This document shows, one piece after another, positions 28,499 to 37,701 of a DNA stretch of 64,000 bases. Position numbers and translations under genes: made by a program. The stretch is taken from assembly GCA_965215475.1 (NCBI GenBank), contig OZ244061.1, forward strand, positions 3,038,001 through 3,102,000, read 5' to 3'. The number at the start of each line of letters is the position of its first letter. Positions within the stretch are counted from its first letter, which is position 1. The stretch comes from Bin80 sp965215475. Its GTDB lineage: Bacteria; Bacteroidota; Rhodothermia; Rhodothermales; Bin80. The notes under the pieces are model-generated. The model was not told where the DNA came from, did not search any database, and was given only the letters and a program-made list of their open reading frames with translations.

Positions 28499-30016
28499 TT
28501 AGATATTACTTTTTTTGTGCCACAAGGTACCACTGGGGCTATCCTTTATTTCAATATTCATTGCGAGGAGTTCATCACGAATTCTATCCGCGGTGGAAAA
28601 ATCTCTCGCGTTTCGCGCGGCTGTACGAGCCTGAATCAGCTCTTCAATCACGTTTGTTTCCGGATCGGATGATGATTCCAGAGCACGATCCTCATTGGTC
28701 ACCGAACTCCCATTTTGAGATTCTCCCCGAGTCTCTGTGGGTTGTGGTACAATCCCTAATAAGTCCGAAACTTCTTTTATGAATTGGAAGCTCAGAGTTC
28801 CAATCTCATTTTTATGCTTTCGGATCGTCCGAACGCCGTCTAGTGCGTGAGCAATCGCCGCAGGAGTATTAAGATCGTCAAGTAGCGCATTCAGAACGGC
28901 AGTCCCATTGCTTTCCATGTTCTGCGCAACGGGGGGAGTATCTTTTGCCCCACGATCATGAGCTTCCTTGGCCAATCGGAACGCTTCCTGAAACCGTTTC
29001 ACATGCCGTTCACTGTCACGAAGTGTGGCAAAGGTGAAGTTAAAGGGTTTACGGTATTGGCCGCTGATCAGGGCAAGTCGAACTGCGAGTGGAAGCACAC
29101 CTCGTTTCTGTACAAGGTCTTTGACCGTAAGGAAATTCCCGGTTCGCTTGGACATTTTCTGCGCTTCCACTTGAAGGAAACGTGTATGAACCCAATGTCT
29201 GGCAAATGGAAGCCCGGTCAATGATTCCGTTTGAGCGATTTCGCATTCATGATGGGGGAAGATGAGATCTTCGCCGCCAGCATGCACATCAATTTGATCT
29301 CCAAGATAGGCTTGTGCCATCACAGAGCACTCGATATGCCACCCAGGGAATCCCCACCCCCACGGACTGTACCATTGCATGAGATGCTTCTCATCTTTTT
29401 TCCATAATGCAAAATCACGTGGATCTTTTTTTTCGGGATCCACAACTACATCGCGCACAGCAAGCTCCAAGGCATCTGCAGCTTTGTTGCCGGACAGTTT
29501 CCCGTATTCGGGAAAGCTTTCAACCGAGAAGTAGACTCCAGATGAGGTTTGATAGGCAGCACCACGGGATAATAGTCGCTCAATAGTTTGGATTTGTTCA
29601 CGTATATGTTCGGTAGCTCGAGGCCGGACATCTGGTTCCAACAGATTCAACGTCTGCCAGTCTGATTGAAGGGCGGAAGAGTAGTGACGACTAAGATCCC
29701 ATACGTTTGCAAACTGGCTCCCTTCTGAGGAGTACAGGGCTCTGGCCATCCGATCTTCTCCAGAAGCGTCCGTGGTGTCATCATTAGTGAGATGCCCCAC
29801 ATCCGTGATATTGGTCACATACGTTGTGTTCCATCCAAGTGCCTTGGCCGTTCGTAAAATGAGATCTGCCGTCAAGAAAGAACGGAAATTGCCTATATGG
29901 GCATAGGAATAGACGGTTGGGCCACAGCTGTAAAACAGCAATTGATCAGGATTGATCAAAGATAAAGGCTCAACCTTACCCGTGAGGGTATTGAATAGTC
30001 GGAATTTATGGTTCAT
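28499..30016 (-). CDS. cysS: Cysteinyl-tRNA synthetase
   Basis: Class I aminoacyl-tRNA synthetase that charges tRNA-Cys. The Zn-binding Cys in FYSCGPTVYSYAHIGNFRSF and the HIGH-equivalent HIGN are present. Further Zn ligands are in WHIECSVMAQAYLG and FPHHECEIAQTE, and the KMSKS motif is QKMSKRTGNFL. The C-terminal part has the usual ARNARDFSTADRIRDEL. At 505 aa it is slightly long, owing to a polar insertion before the C-terminus (about residues 430-455). The start MNHKFRLF at 30016 fits the family; a frame open 7 codons further up has no better ribosome site. Confidence 0.95.
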   Translation of the reverse strand: MNHKFRLFNTLTGKVEPLSLINPDQLLFYSCGPTVYSYAHIGNFRSFLTADLILRTAKALGWNTTYVTNITDVGHLTNDDTTDASGEDRMARALYSSEGSQFANVWDLSRHYSSALQSDWQTLNLLEPDVRPRATEHIREQIQTIERLLSRGAAYQTSSGVYFSVESFPEYGKLSGNKAADALELAVRDVVVDPEKKDPRDFALWKKDEKHLMQWYSPWGWGFPGWHIECSVMAQAYLGDQIDVHAGGEDLIFPHHECEIAQTESLTGLPFARHWVHTRFLQVEAQKMSKRTGNFLTVKDLVQKRGVLPLAVRLALISGQYRKPFNFTFATLRDSERHVKRFQEAFRLAKEAHDRGAKDTPPVAQNMESNGTAVLNALLDDLNTPAAIAHALDGVRTIRKHKNEIGTLSFQFIKEVSDLLGIVPQPTETRGESQNGSSVTNEDRALESSSDPETNVIEELIQARTAARNARDFSTADRIRDELLAMNIEIKDSPSGTLWHKKSNI

Positions 30017-30047
30017 CCAGGGCACGCCAAGAGGCACGATTCTAACG

Positions 30048-31484
30048 TTAAGGATCTCTATGTGTGCCCGTCAGAGCCGCCTCAATCCCTTCATGAAGAA
30101 TTTTTTGTAAGCTGATCTGTACTGCTTCAGTGAACCCAGGTAGATCATGCAAGGAGATGCCCCACAGATTTTGACTCGACAGGACCTCTTGCACAAAGTC
30201 TGGGATTAAGGGATCTTCGGTGGGCCACCAATCTCGAAATTGTTCTGCATGATCATCATGAATAGGGTGCAGTTTATTCTGGAAGCGGCTGTAGATTGTA
30301 CCTTCAGACTCTGAAACTCCCCACATGAATCGAAGCCATGCAGCAAATCCCAATGCGATATGCTGGGGAGCGGGTCCAGAAGGATGCGCCTCATAGTAGT
30401 TCATGAGAGTTGGAACAGCCCTGTGTCGAAGTTTGGTTGTTGTTTGGAGAGTGATGTCAATCAAACGATGATACATGAAAGGATTTTTCCATCTCTGGAG
30501 CACTTCATCAATGTAGGGAGAAATTGTAGCAGGATCTACTGGCAATACGGGACCAATCTCATCACGCAGAAGTGACTCAATAAATTTGTTCAGCATCGGA
30601 TGATTCATGCTATCGAGTACCGTCTCACATCCAGCTAAAAGTCCTATTGGTACAGATAGCGTATGCCCCCCATTGAGTAATTGGATTTTTCTCTTCCGAT
30701 ACGAGGAGATGTCCGGTGCGATCACCATGCCATCAGCTCCTTTGGAAAATTTCAGTTGTTCATGCAGAGATTCATCTCCCTGGATTGCCCAGAGACGATA
30801 CGGTTCGCAAACCGTAAGAAGTTCATCCTTGTAGCCAAGGCGAGAATAAGCTCCTTGTAGTTCATCCTCATCGGGAAGCCCAGGTACAATGCGATCCACC
30901 AAGGTGTTGCAGAATGGAATTGCTCTCTGAATCCACTCTGCGAAACATGCTTCCAGGGCCCATCGTTTTGCCTGTTTGAGCAACAATTTTCGTAGAAGAT
31001 CCCCATTATGATCAATCAACTCGCAGGGAAGGACAATGACACGACTGGAATCTGCATAATCAAAATACTTGGCGCGCTCATACAAAAGAGCACAAAGTCG
31101 ACCGGGGAAGGATTGGGGAGAGTCTAGCAGATCATCGTCCTGAAGTGAGAGTCCAATTTCTGTGGTATTGGATAGGATGGTTTCTAGATGTGGGTTTCTT
31201 GCAAGGGAAAGCACTTCATCCCAGTGGTGACTTGCGGCCAAGGCACGATTCACCGAGGTCACCGAATGAAGTTCATCAATCAATTCCCCCTTCCTATATC
31301 CGCGAGTCCATAGAGGGTAGCGTCCTTTTTGTTGATTCAACAATTCTGCACGCCCGCTAGGGGTAGATGCAACCATGACAATGCGACCATCATAGCGTCC
31401 AGACGTATGAGCCTCATCAATGAAACAATCAGCAAAAGCTCTTAAGAAACGACCCGTCCCGAATTGGAGTATTTTCTCAGTCAC
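30048..31484 (-). CDS. uxaB: Tagaturonate reductase (altronate oxidoreductase)
   Basis: Mannitol-dehydrogenase family enzyme, 478 aa, expected to reduce D-tagaturonate to D-altronate with NADH. The N-terminal nucleotide-binding motif is ILQFGTGRFLRAF. Family marks follow: LSNTTEIGLSL, VLPCELIDHNGDLL, and the catalytic segment KIQLLNGGHTLSVPIGLLAG. The start is GTG at 31484, with AAGGA upstream. It follows the TRAP permease genes on the same strand and faces uxaC, so the cluster handles hexuronates. Fructuronate reductase (UxuB-like) activity is an alternative. Confidence 0.88.
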   Translation of the reverse strand: MTEKILQFGTGRFLRAFADCFIDEAHTSGRYDGRIVMVASTPSGRAELLNQQKGRYPLWTRGYRKGELIDELHSVTSVNRALAASHHWDEVLSLARNPHLETILSNTTEIGLSLQDDDLLDSPQSFPGRLCALLYERAKYFDYADSSRVIVLPCELIDHNGDLLRKLLLKQAKRWALEACFAEWIQRAIPFCNTLVDRIVPGLPDEDELQGAYSRLGYKDELLTVCEPYRLWAIQGDESLHEQLKFSKGADGMVIAPDISSYRKRKIQLLNGGHTLSVPIGLLAGCETVLDSMNHPMLNKFIESLLRDEIGPVLPVDPATISPYIDEVLQRWKNPFMYHRLIDITLQTTTKLRHRAVPTLMNYYEAHPSGPAPQHIALGFAAWLRFMWGVSESEGTIYSRFQNKLHPIHDDHAEQFRDWWPTEDPLIPDFVQEVLSSQNLWGISLHDLPGFTEAVQISLQKILHEGIEAALTGTHRDP

Positions 31485-31499
31485 GACCTGTTTCCTTGA

Positions 31500-32795
31500 T
31501 TAATTGATGAAGAGATTCGGCAACCACATAGTCAGACCAGGGAAATAAGTTACCACCATGAGTGCTACGATCATTGCAATAAAGAAGGGCATGAGTGGGC
31601 GGGTCACTTCTGAAATTCTTGTTTCAGCCACCCCGACCCCGACAAAGAGCACACTCCCCACAGGTGGTGTACAAAGTCCTATACAAAGATTCAAAACAAT
31701 GATGATCCCAAAATGAATGGGATCAATACCCAATGTCGTTGCAATTGGCAGAAAGATGGGCGTAAAGATCAGCACAGCAGGCGTGATGTCCATAAAAATG
31801 CCTACGCATAGCAGCAGTACGTTAATAAGTAGAAGAATAACAATGCCATTATCGGTTAGGGATAATAGAGCCGCTGTAAGCTGTTGTGGGATATTGACGT
31901 AGGCCATGATCCACGACATGCCAACCGAGGTTGCTACAAGGAGCAGAACTACAGCGGTGGTTCCACTGGCATCAATAAGGATTTGAGGAAGATCTCGGAA
32001 GGTGATTTCTCGATAAATCAAAGCAAGAATCAATGCATACAGTACGGCTACGGCGGCGGCTTCCGTGGCGGTAAAGAAGCCCGCGACAATACCACCCATG
32101 ACGACCAAGAGAAGGGTTAGGCTGGGGATTGCATCTAAAAATCGCCACAAAATTTTTCTCACGCTGGAGGATTCGGTGGCCCCGTACCCCCGTCGAAGTG
32201 CAATGATCGCGGCTACAGTCATCAGGGAGAGGCCGACCAGAATCCCCGGGAGATAACCGGCCAGAAATAATGCCGCGATCGAAGCACCTCCACTAGCAAG
32301 GGAATACACAATCAGGATATTACTGGGAGGAATAAGCAGACCTGTGGTAGCGGAAGTAATATTTACCGCAGCGGTATAGTTGCGGTCATACTTGTCCTTC
32401 TCCATTTGGGGAGTCATGATTCCCCCAACTGCGGAGGCGGCGGCAACGGCGGATCCAGAGATGGCTCCAAAAAGCATGGATGCCAGAATATTTACATGTG
32501 CCAGGGCTCCAGGCAATAGACCCAACATAGCCCGGGCAAAATCAATCAGGCGTCGTGCCATTCCTCCTCGGTTCATAATTTGGCCTGCGAGGATGAAGAA
32601 AGGGATCGCGAGAAGAGCAAAGCTGTCCAGCCCAGTCGCGATCCGCTGTGCCTGGGTTGTGAGCGAAGGCCATGTCCCCATGGTGACCAGCATGGTGGCC
32701 AAGGTTGCAAGTCCAATGCTGTAGGCAATCGGTACTCCAATCAGGAGCAGTCCCACAAAGGAGAACACAAGGACGATTATTTCAACGGTTTCCAT
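31500..32795 (-). CDS. TRAP transporter large permease (DctM-type)
   Basis: Integral membrane protein of 431 aa with about 12 hydrophobic segments, the ion-coupled translocation subunit of a TRAP transporter. Typical sequences are IPFFILAGQIMNRGGMARRL, GAISGSAVAAASAVGGIMTP and NLCIGLCTPPVGSVLFVG. The start is the ATG at 32795 (GTG at 32798 is the alternative), overlapping the small permease gene by 14 nt. Genes for the small permease and solute-binding protein are upstream, uxaB downstream. Context points to a hexuronate such as galacturonate or glucuronate as substrate. Confidence 0.92.
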   Translation of the reverse strand: METVEIIVLVFSFVGLLLIGVPIAYSIGLATLATMLVTMGTWPSLTTQAQRIATGLDSFALLAIPFFILAGQIMNRGGMARRLIDFARAMLGLLPGALAHVNILASMLFGAISGSAVAAASAVGGIMTPQMEKDKYDRNYTAAVNITSATTGLLIPPSNILIVYSLASGGASIAALFLAGYLPGILVGLSLMTVAAIIALRRGYGATESSSVRKILWRFLDAIPSLTLLLVVMGGIVAGFFTATEAAAVAVLYALILALIYREITFRDLPQILIDASGTTAVVLLLVATSVGMSWIMAYVNIPQQLTAALLSLTDNGIVILLLINVLLLCVGIFMDITPAVLIFTPIFLPIATTLGIDPIHFGIIIVLNLCIGLCTPPVGSVLFVGVGVAETRISEVTRPLMPFFIAMIVALMVVTYFPGLTMWLPNLFIN

Positions 32796-33270
32796 CACGA
32801 AGTTTGGTTATTTCTTCCTTGAGATCCAGGATTGCATACCAGGCAATAAATAACCCGCTGAGAGGAACTGCAAGGTACACATAGCCCAGCGGTAATTGCA
32901 GGCTTGCGGATGTCTGGCCGAGTATGAGCATCACCCACACCAATCGAAGTCCTCCCACAAACAGGGCAGCGATTGCGAAAATGAGCACGAAAGATTCAAT
33001 CACGATGCGTAGAATGTGTGCACGGTCGCCTGTGAGCTTTCCAGATAAAAGGTCAACACTGAGATGCATTCGGCGACCTGCAGCATAGGCGGCACCGATG
33101 AGTCCAACCCAGATCATCAGGTAGCGTGCCATTTCCTCGGTCCACGAGCTAGGGTCACCCAAGACAAATCGGGTAAATACTTGCCACAGTACATCTAAGA
33201 CTAGCACAGCCATGAGTACCGCAACAAATGTCGAAAGAAACCGATCCAATACGTTTCGGGTATGGGTCAT
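32782..33270 (-). CDS. TRAP transporter small permease (DctQ-type)
   Basis: 162-aa membrane protein with four hydrophobic segments, the DctQ subunit. The family motif is seen in SSWTEEMARYLMIWVGLIGA and AAGRRMHLSVDLL. It overlaps the DctM gene by 14 nt and follows the solute-binding protein gene by 12 nt. Confidence 0.9.
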   Translation of the reverse strand: MTHTRNVLDRFLSTFVAVLMAVLVLDVLWQVFTRFVLGDPSSWTEEMARYLMIWVGLIGAAYAAGRRMHLSVDLLSGKLTGDRAHILRIVIESFVLIFAIAALFVGGLRLVWVMLILGQTSASLQLPLGYVYLAVPLSGLFIAWYAILDLKEEITKLRDGNR

Positions 33271-33282
33271 ATTTTTCGATGG

Positions 33283-34299
33283 TTATTCGGAGGAGCTTTG
33301 AGTCGTGGAGCAGTTCCCCATTGAATCGCATGGGACAATCGCACGGACTTCTTCAATCAGGGTATAGATTTCGGGTATATCTCTGAACTCTTCATAGAGG
33401 GCAAGTACGCGTTCTTGGAACGGTCCTTTATCTGGATAGATTACCTCTACTCCGGCTTCTTGAACCTTTTGCAAGGCTTCGTCCGTTGCTACTTTCCAGA
33501 GAATCTTTTGGTATTCAGCAGATTCATCTGCTGCCTGTTGGATCCAAGACTGCTGTTGAAGAGTCAGGCGATCCCATATGATCGTACTGATCATCAATAC
33601 ATCAGGCAGGCCTGTATGCTCATCAAGTGAATAATAATTACATACTTCGTAGTGCCGGGATGTATAGAACGAGGGAGGATTATTTTCCGCTCCATCAACC
33701 ACTCCCTGTTGAAGTGAGGTATAGATTTCCCCCCATGCAATTGGAGTTGCAGATCCCCCCAGCATATTAACCATTTTCACTTGGGTGGCACTCTCAAGGG
33801 TTCGAATCTTGAGTCCTTCCAAATCACCAGGGGAGTGGATGGGTCGATCTTTCGTGTAAAAACTCCGGCTTCCAGCATCATAATATGTTAGCCCTCGTAA
33901 CCAATACGGTTCACTTGAAAGAAGGATTTTTTTGCCAACTTCTCCACTGAATACTTCAAAACGATGAGCTTCGTCACGGAACAAGTAGGGCAGACTTAGC
34001 ACTTTATATTCCGGCGCAAAGCCCTCAAGTACAGCCGAAGCAACCTTTGTCATACCGATACTTCCAAGTTGCAGAAGTTCGAGAAGTTGACGTTCTGTGC
34101 CAAGCTGTTGACTTGGATAAATTTGGATCTCAAGCGTTCCCCCGGATAAGCTATCTACCTTGTTTTGCATAAAGACCATAGCTTGATGGACTGGGTGATT
34201 GGTATCAAGTCCATGGCCAAGCTTAATGACGTCTACATTTCCTGTTTGGGTACAGCCAGCCAAAAGTAAGAGCAGAAAGGTTCCGATATATTTTCTCAT
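33283..34299 (-). CDS. TRAP transporter solute-binding lipoprotein (DctP-type)
   Basis: Periplasmic binding protein of 338 aa. The ATG at 34299 (MRKYIGTFLLLLLAGC) gives a lipoprotein signal with Leu-Ala-Gly-Cys; the frame is open 44 codons further up but without a signal. DctP features: KLGHGLDTNHPVHQAMVFM, EIQIYPSQQLGTERQLLELL, and IRTLESATQVKMVNMLGGSA, with the conserved Arg of the ligand site. It is the first gene of the operon dctP-dctQ-dctM-uxaB(-cysS-HhH). The ligand is presumably a hexuronate. Confidence 0.9.
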   Translation of the reverse strand: MRKYIGTFLLLLLAGCTQTGNVDVIKLGHGLDTNHPVHQAMVFMQNKVDSLSGGTLEIQIYPSQQLGTERQLLELLQLGSIGMTKVASAVLEGFAPEYKVLSLPYLFRDEAHRFEVFSGEVGKKILLSSEPYWLRGLTYYDAGSRSFYTKDRPIHSPGDLEGLKIRTLESATQVKMVNMLGGSATPIAWGEIYTSLQQGVVDGAENNPPSFYTSRHYEVCNYYSLDEHTGLPDVLMISTIIWDRLTLQQQSWIQQAADESAEYQKILWKVATDEALQKVQEAGVEVIYPDKGPFQERVLALYEEFRDIPEIYTLIEEVRAIVPCDSMGNCSTTQSSSE

Positions 34300-35108
34300 C
34301 CGTAGCCAGCAAACATGAGAAAAGAGGCACCCTCCGCTTACTCTTTTCCAGTATCTCGAGACAGCAGATGAATATGCATGCAGACACGACCCAACTTGCT
34401 CTCTTTTTCGTCTATCGTGAGATCCATTCATATAGAAAAGGTCAAAGTGAAACCGAAAGTTACAAAGTATGACGGATCAAACCTAATAATTTTTTCAAAG
34501 GTGCAAGTATAAGACTACGATCCATTTCATGCAAATAGATAAGGCTGGGCTTTTTGATTCGATCCCGAGGATAAATTCGGTTACGTTAATCGTTGGATTG
34601 GGAGGAAGAGTGGACGGAGCTCCTTCACACGGACGGCATCCTTTCAACCCCGCAAACTGCTCTCATCTGCGGGTTGAGGCAAGCAGGCTACCGTTCAAAG
34701 AAACCATCCCGTCAAGGTCAGATATCCAAGAATGGATCTTTGTCGTCCGTTCCGATTCTTCGGCATAAACGGAGAGGTTGTCTGGTGATGGAATGGATCC
34801 ACTTCTCAGCACGAAAACCATTCTTTTCTATGGACTACAGTGTTTCAATATTCAATCGCTCCGCTTTATTTCGATAAGAGCGGGGCATAACATTTTCTCC
34901 GGTGATATTCGGACCTAAAATATGTATGTTCAGGGAAATAACATTACATGCTCGTAGGGCAACATTAATCTGAGCATATATGGTTACCGGAAGAGGATGT
35001 GAGGATCAAATGTTTTGGAATAGCATGATATTTTTCTGTGGATAATGAGCATCGATTTATATTTTTTGTGGTGGAATCAATATATTTTCAACAAGTACCG
35101 ATGATAGA
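34300..35108. other. Divergent promoter region between TRAP/uxaB operon and uxaC
   Basis: About 800 bp between divergent hexuronate genes, far longer than a promoter region needs. It must hold the promoters for both directions. The middle (about 34530-34880) has plus-strand frames with partly protein-like composition but no recognisable family; it may be a decayed gene. No regulator gene and no clear operator were identified. Confidence 0.5.
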
Positions 35109-36539
35109 ATGAGAGAATTTCTCGACGAAAACTTTTTACTTCACAATAACGCTGCGGAAATACTATATCATGAATATGCCGCAGAAATGCCGATTATCGA
35201 TTATCACTGCCACTTGCCAGCTGAGGACATTGCGGTTGATCGAAGATTCCAAAACATCACGCATGCATGGCTTGAGGGAGATCATTATAAGTGGCGTGCG
35301 ATGCGCATGAATGGGATTCATGAGCAGTATTGTACAGGCTCTGCATCTGATAGGGAAAAGTTTGATGCTTGGGCACGCACAGTTCCTTATACGATCATGA
35401 ACCCATTGTATCACTGGACACACCTGGAGTTGCGAAGATATTTTGACATCGAAACCCTTTTGGATGCCTCCTCATCTAAAAAAATCTTTGATCGATGTAC
35501 GGAGCTTTTGGGTAGCCCAGAGTACAGCTGCCGCGCATTATTGCGTCAAATGAATGTTCATGTTGTGTGCACGACCAACGATCCGACAGAAGATCTTTCT
35601 GCTCATGTGGTGATGGCTCGGGAGAGTCAATTACCGGTGGTTCTACCAGGATTTCGTGCGGACAAAGCCTCTCAAATTCACGATACAAAGGCCTGGGGGG
35701 AGTATATTCTTTCTCTCGGTGAGGCGGCGAATCTTGAGATCACTTCGCCAGATATTCTACTTGAAGCACTACAGTTACGGCATGATTTTTTTGTGGCAAA
35801 CGGGTGTTTGGTCAGTGATCATGGAGAGGAAGAATTATGTGCCGAAAATTATACTTCGGCCGAAATCCAGGGGATTTTTGATCGTACTTTGATGCAAGAA
35901 CAGCCATCAAGTTCGGAGATTGCAGTATTTAAGAGCTGGTTGCTGTATGAACTGGCGAAGATGGATCATGCGGCTGGCTGGACACAGCAATTTCATCTTT
36001 CTGCTTTGCGAAACAATAACTCTCGTGCTCCTAAGCCTGATTCTGGTTACGATTCAATTGGCGATTTCACAATGGCCAAGAGCGTTGCTCGCTTTCTAGA
36101 CCGGCTTCACGCGACTGATCAATTAGCCAGAACGATTCTCTATTCGGTCAACCCCACTCACAACGAGGTTCTGGCATCCATGTGTGGCAATTTTTGTGAA
36201 CATCCGATCGCTGGAAAAATACAGTTGGGGACCGCGTGGTGGTTTATGGATCAAATTGACGGAATGGAGCGCCAGTTAACGGCATTTGCCAACATGGGAC
36301 TTCTAAGTCATTTTGTCGGGATGTTAACCGATTCAAGAAGCTTCCTGTCCTTTCCGAGGCATGAGTATTTCCGTCGCATCCTATGTAACATGATAGGATG
36401 TCAAGTGCAGAATGGTGAACTTCCATACGACCTACAATGGTTGGGGGAAATCGTGCAGGATATATGTTATAACAATGCTCGGGATTTTTTTCGTTTTTCC
36501 GATTCACGCGCCCTAGATCGGGGTACGCACGCCGACTAG
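35109..36539 (+). CDS. uxaC: Glucuronate/galacturonate isomerase
   Basis: Uronate isomerase, 476 aa, full length. It converts D-glucuronate to fructuronate and D-galacturonate to tagaturonate in the cytoplasm. The amidohydrolase-related metal site is visible as IIDYHCHLPAEDIAVDRRF. Further marks are ITHAWLEGDHYKWRAMR, CTTNDPTEDL, the conserved PKPDSGYDSIGDF, and LGTAWWFMDQIDGMERQL. The ATG at 35109 fits the family start. It faces uxaB and the TRAP genes, and together they give uptake and the first two catabolic steps. The next enzyme (altronate dehydratase) is not in the window. Confidence 0.95.
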   Translation: MREFLDENFLLHNNAAEILYHEYAAEMPIIDYHCHLPAEDIAVDRRFQNITHAWLEGDHYKWRAMRMNGIHEQYCTGSASDREKFDAWARTVPYTIMNPLYHWTHLELRRYFDIETLLDASSSKKIFDRCTELLGSPEYSCRALLRQMNVHVVCTTNDPTEDLSAHVVMARESQLPVVLPGFRADKASQIHDTKAWGEYILSLGEAANLEITSPDILLEALQLRHDFFVANGCLVSDHGEEELCAENYTSAEIQGIFDRTLMQEQPSSSEIAVFKSWLLYELAKMDHAAGWTQQFHLSALRNNNSRAPKPDSGYDSIGDFTMAKSVARFLDRLHATDQLARTILYSVNPTHNEVLASMCGNFCEHPIAGKIQLGTAWWFMDQIDGMERQLTAFANMGLLSHFVGMLTDSRSFLSFPRHEYFRRILCNMIGCQVQNGELPYDLQWLGEIVQDICYNNARDFFRFSDSRALDRGTHAD

Positions 36540-36702
36540 CACGTGCCAGCAGAAGTTGGATCGGGTGTAGTGAATCTAGGCTTTGTTTCGCCGCCGGCTT
36601 CTTCGGATCTCCATGAGATGTAGATGGAGTATATTCAGTAAAGAAACCCTTTCCCCTGTCCTCCTGTCTAATTGATCCTGCAAACACCCTTTAGTTCAAA
36701 TT

Positions 36703-37245
36703 ATGCTCTCTGACATTTCCCGTAGATCAAATATTGTCGCGGACCGAGGCCCGGCCAAATATTTTCATGGGCGGTCGCAGATCCTGTATGATTTCAAAGA
36801 TCTCATGAGGCGTGCGAAGGACACGGTGGAGGGCAGGACGACGATGCTGATTCAGGGGGCGCTCGGGGCGGGAAAAACCGCGCTACTGGATGTGCTGTCT
36901 AAAAGGGCAAAAGAACGTGGTTGGAGCATTGCAAAGATTAAGCCCACGGCCCTTTGGACTCCCAGTGAATTGCGCAGATCTCTTGGACAGAAGGTTAGAA
37001 GTAAGTTGCCGAAAAAGGTCCAGATTGGTTTACAACTGGGTCAAGCAGGAGTCGTTGCCGAATGGACTCAGGAGACCACCCTACGTCTAATTCGAATCCA
37101 CTCGCTCGTGCCTTTTGGCGTAGTCGGATACGATGAAATCAGAGTGCTCGGGACCGAGGAGTTTATGCCATCCCACGCCAAAAATCGCCCCCATGGAAGA
37201 ACACACAAAAAATATTTTAAAATTTATTGGTTTTTATTTGCATAA
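36703..37245 (+). pseudogene. Truncated AAA ATPase of the 'YFHGR' type
   Basis: N-terminal part of the same ATPase family as the remnant at 9621-10221: RSNIVADRGPAKYFHGRSQI, then Walker A MLIQGALGAGKTALLDVL, then RAKERGWSIAKIKPTALWTP. Homology seems to end after about 130 residues (AEWTQETTLRLIRI), after which the frame runs on with unrelated sequence and stops. No Walker B or sensor parts are seen, so it is not a working ATPase. It directly precedes the tail of an unrelated secreted protein, so a deletion probably joined the two. Confidence 0.65.
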
Positions 37246-37249
37246 ATGG

Positions 37250-37647
37250 TAGAGAGTCCCCCCCCTGGAGGTGACCCCACCCATCTCCTTGACCTACAAA
37301 GCGACGGATCATAACGGGGCGGAAGATCGTCTTGAGTTTCGCATTGGTGTAATCTCTCCTGTCGATACAGAAGAAACCCCAGAGAGCCCCAAGAATTACG
37401 AGGATACTCCAATTATCCAAATCCTTTCCATCGTCCCACCCATTTGGTCTTTGATCTTCCATGGCCTGCACAGGTGCAGGTAGACGTCATGGGTGTCACG
37501 GGACGGCGATTGGTGTCCACTCCGCCGGTATATCTCCCCGCAGGATGGAGGTATAAAATGCAACTGAGGGATCTGAATGTACCCTCGGGTCCGTATCTCT
37601 ATCGGATTCAAGCCACCTCGTTGGAGGACCAATCTTTCTCCGTTTAG
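37250..37647 (+). pseudogene. C-terminal tail of a secreted protein with type IX-like sorting domain
   Basis: The first part reads ISLTYKATDHNGAEDRLEFR, like the end of a cadherin/Ig-like repeat. It is followed by a hinge and, in another frame, the sorting-type domain VFDLPWPAQVQVDVMGVTGR, LPAGWRY, VPSGPYLYRIQA. The last domain matches the C-terminal secretion signal used by type IX-like systems in Bacteroidota and relatives. The N-terminal bulk of the protein is missing and a frameshift separates the two parts. Confidence 0.6.
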
Positions 37648-37701
37648 GAGGCATCCAAAAATAACTTTCCCATTTCCCATATTTGAATTTCGGGTATTCC
37701 T

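Noticed and set aside
34529..34877. Overlapping plus-strand frames in the hexuronate intergenic region
   Set aside because: Partly protein-like but no recognisable family, start or ribosome site; at most a decayed gene.
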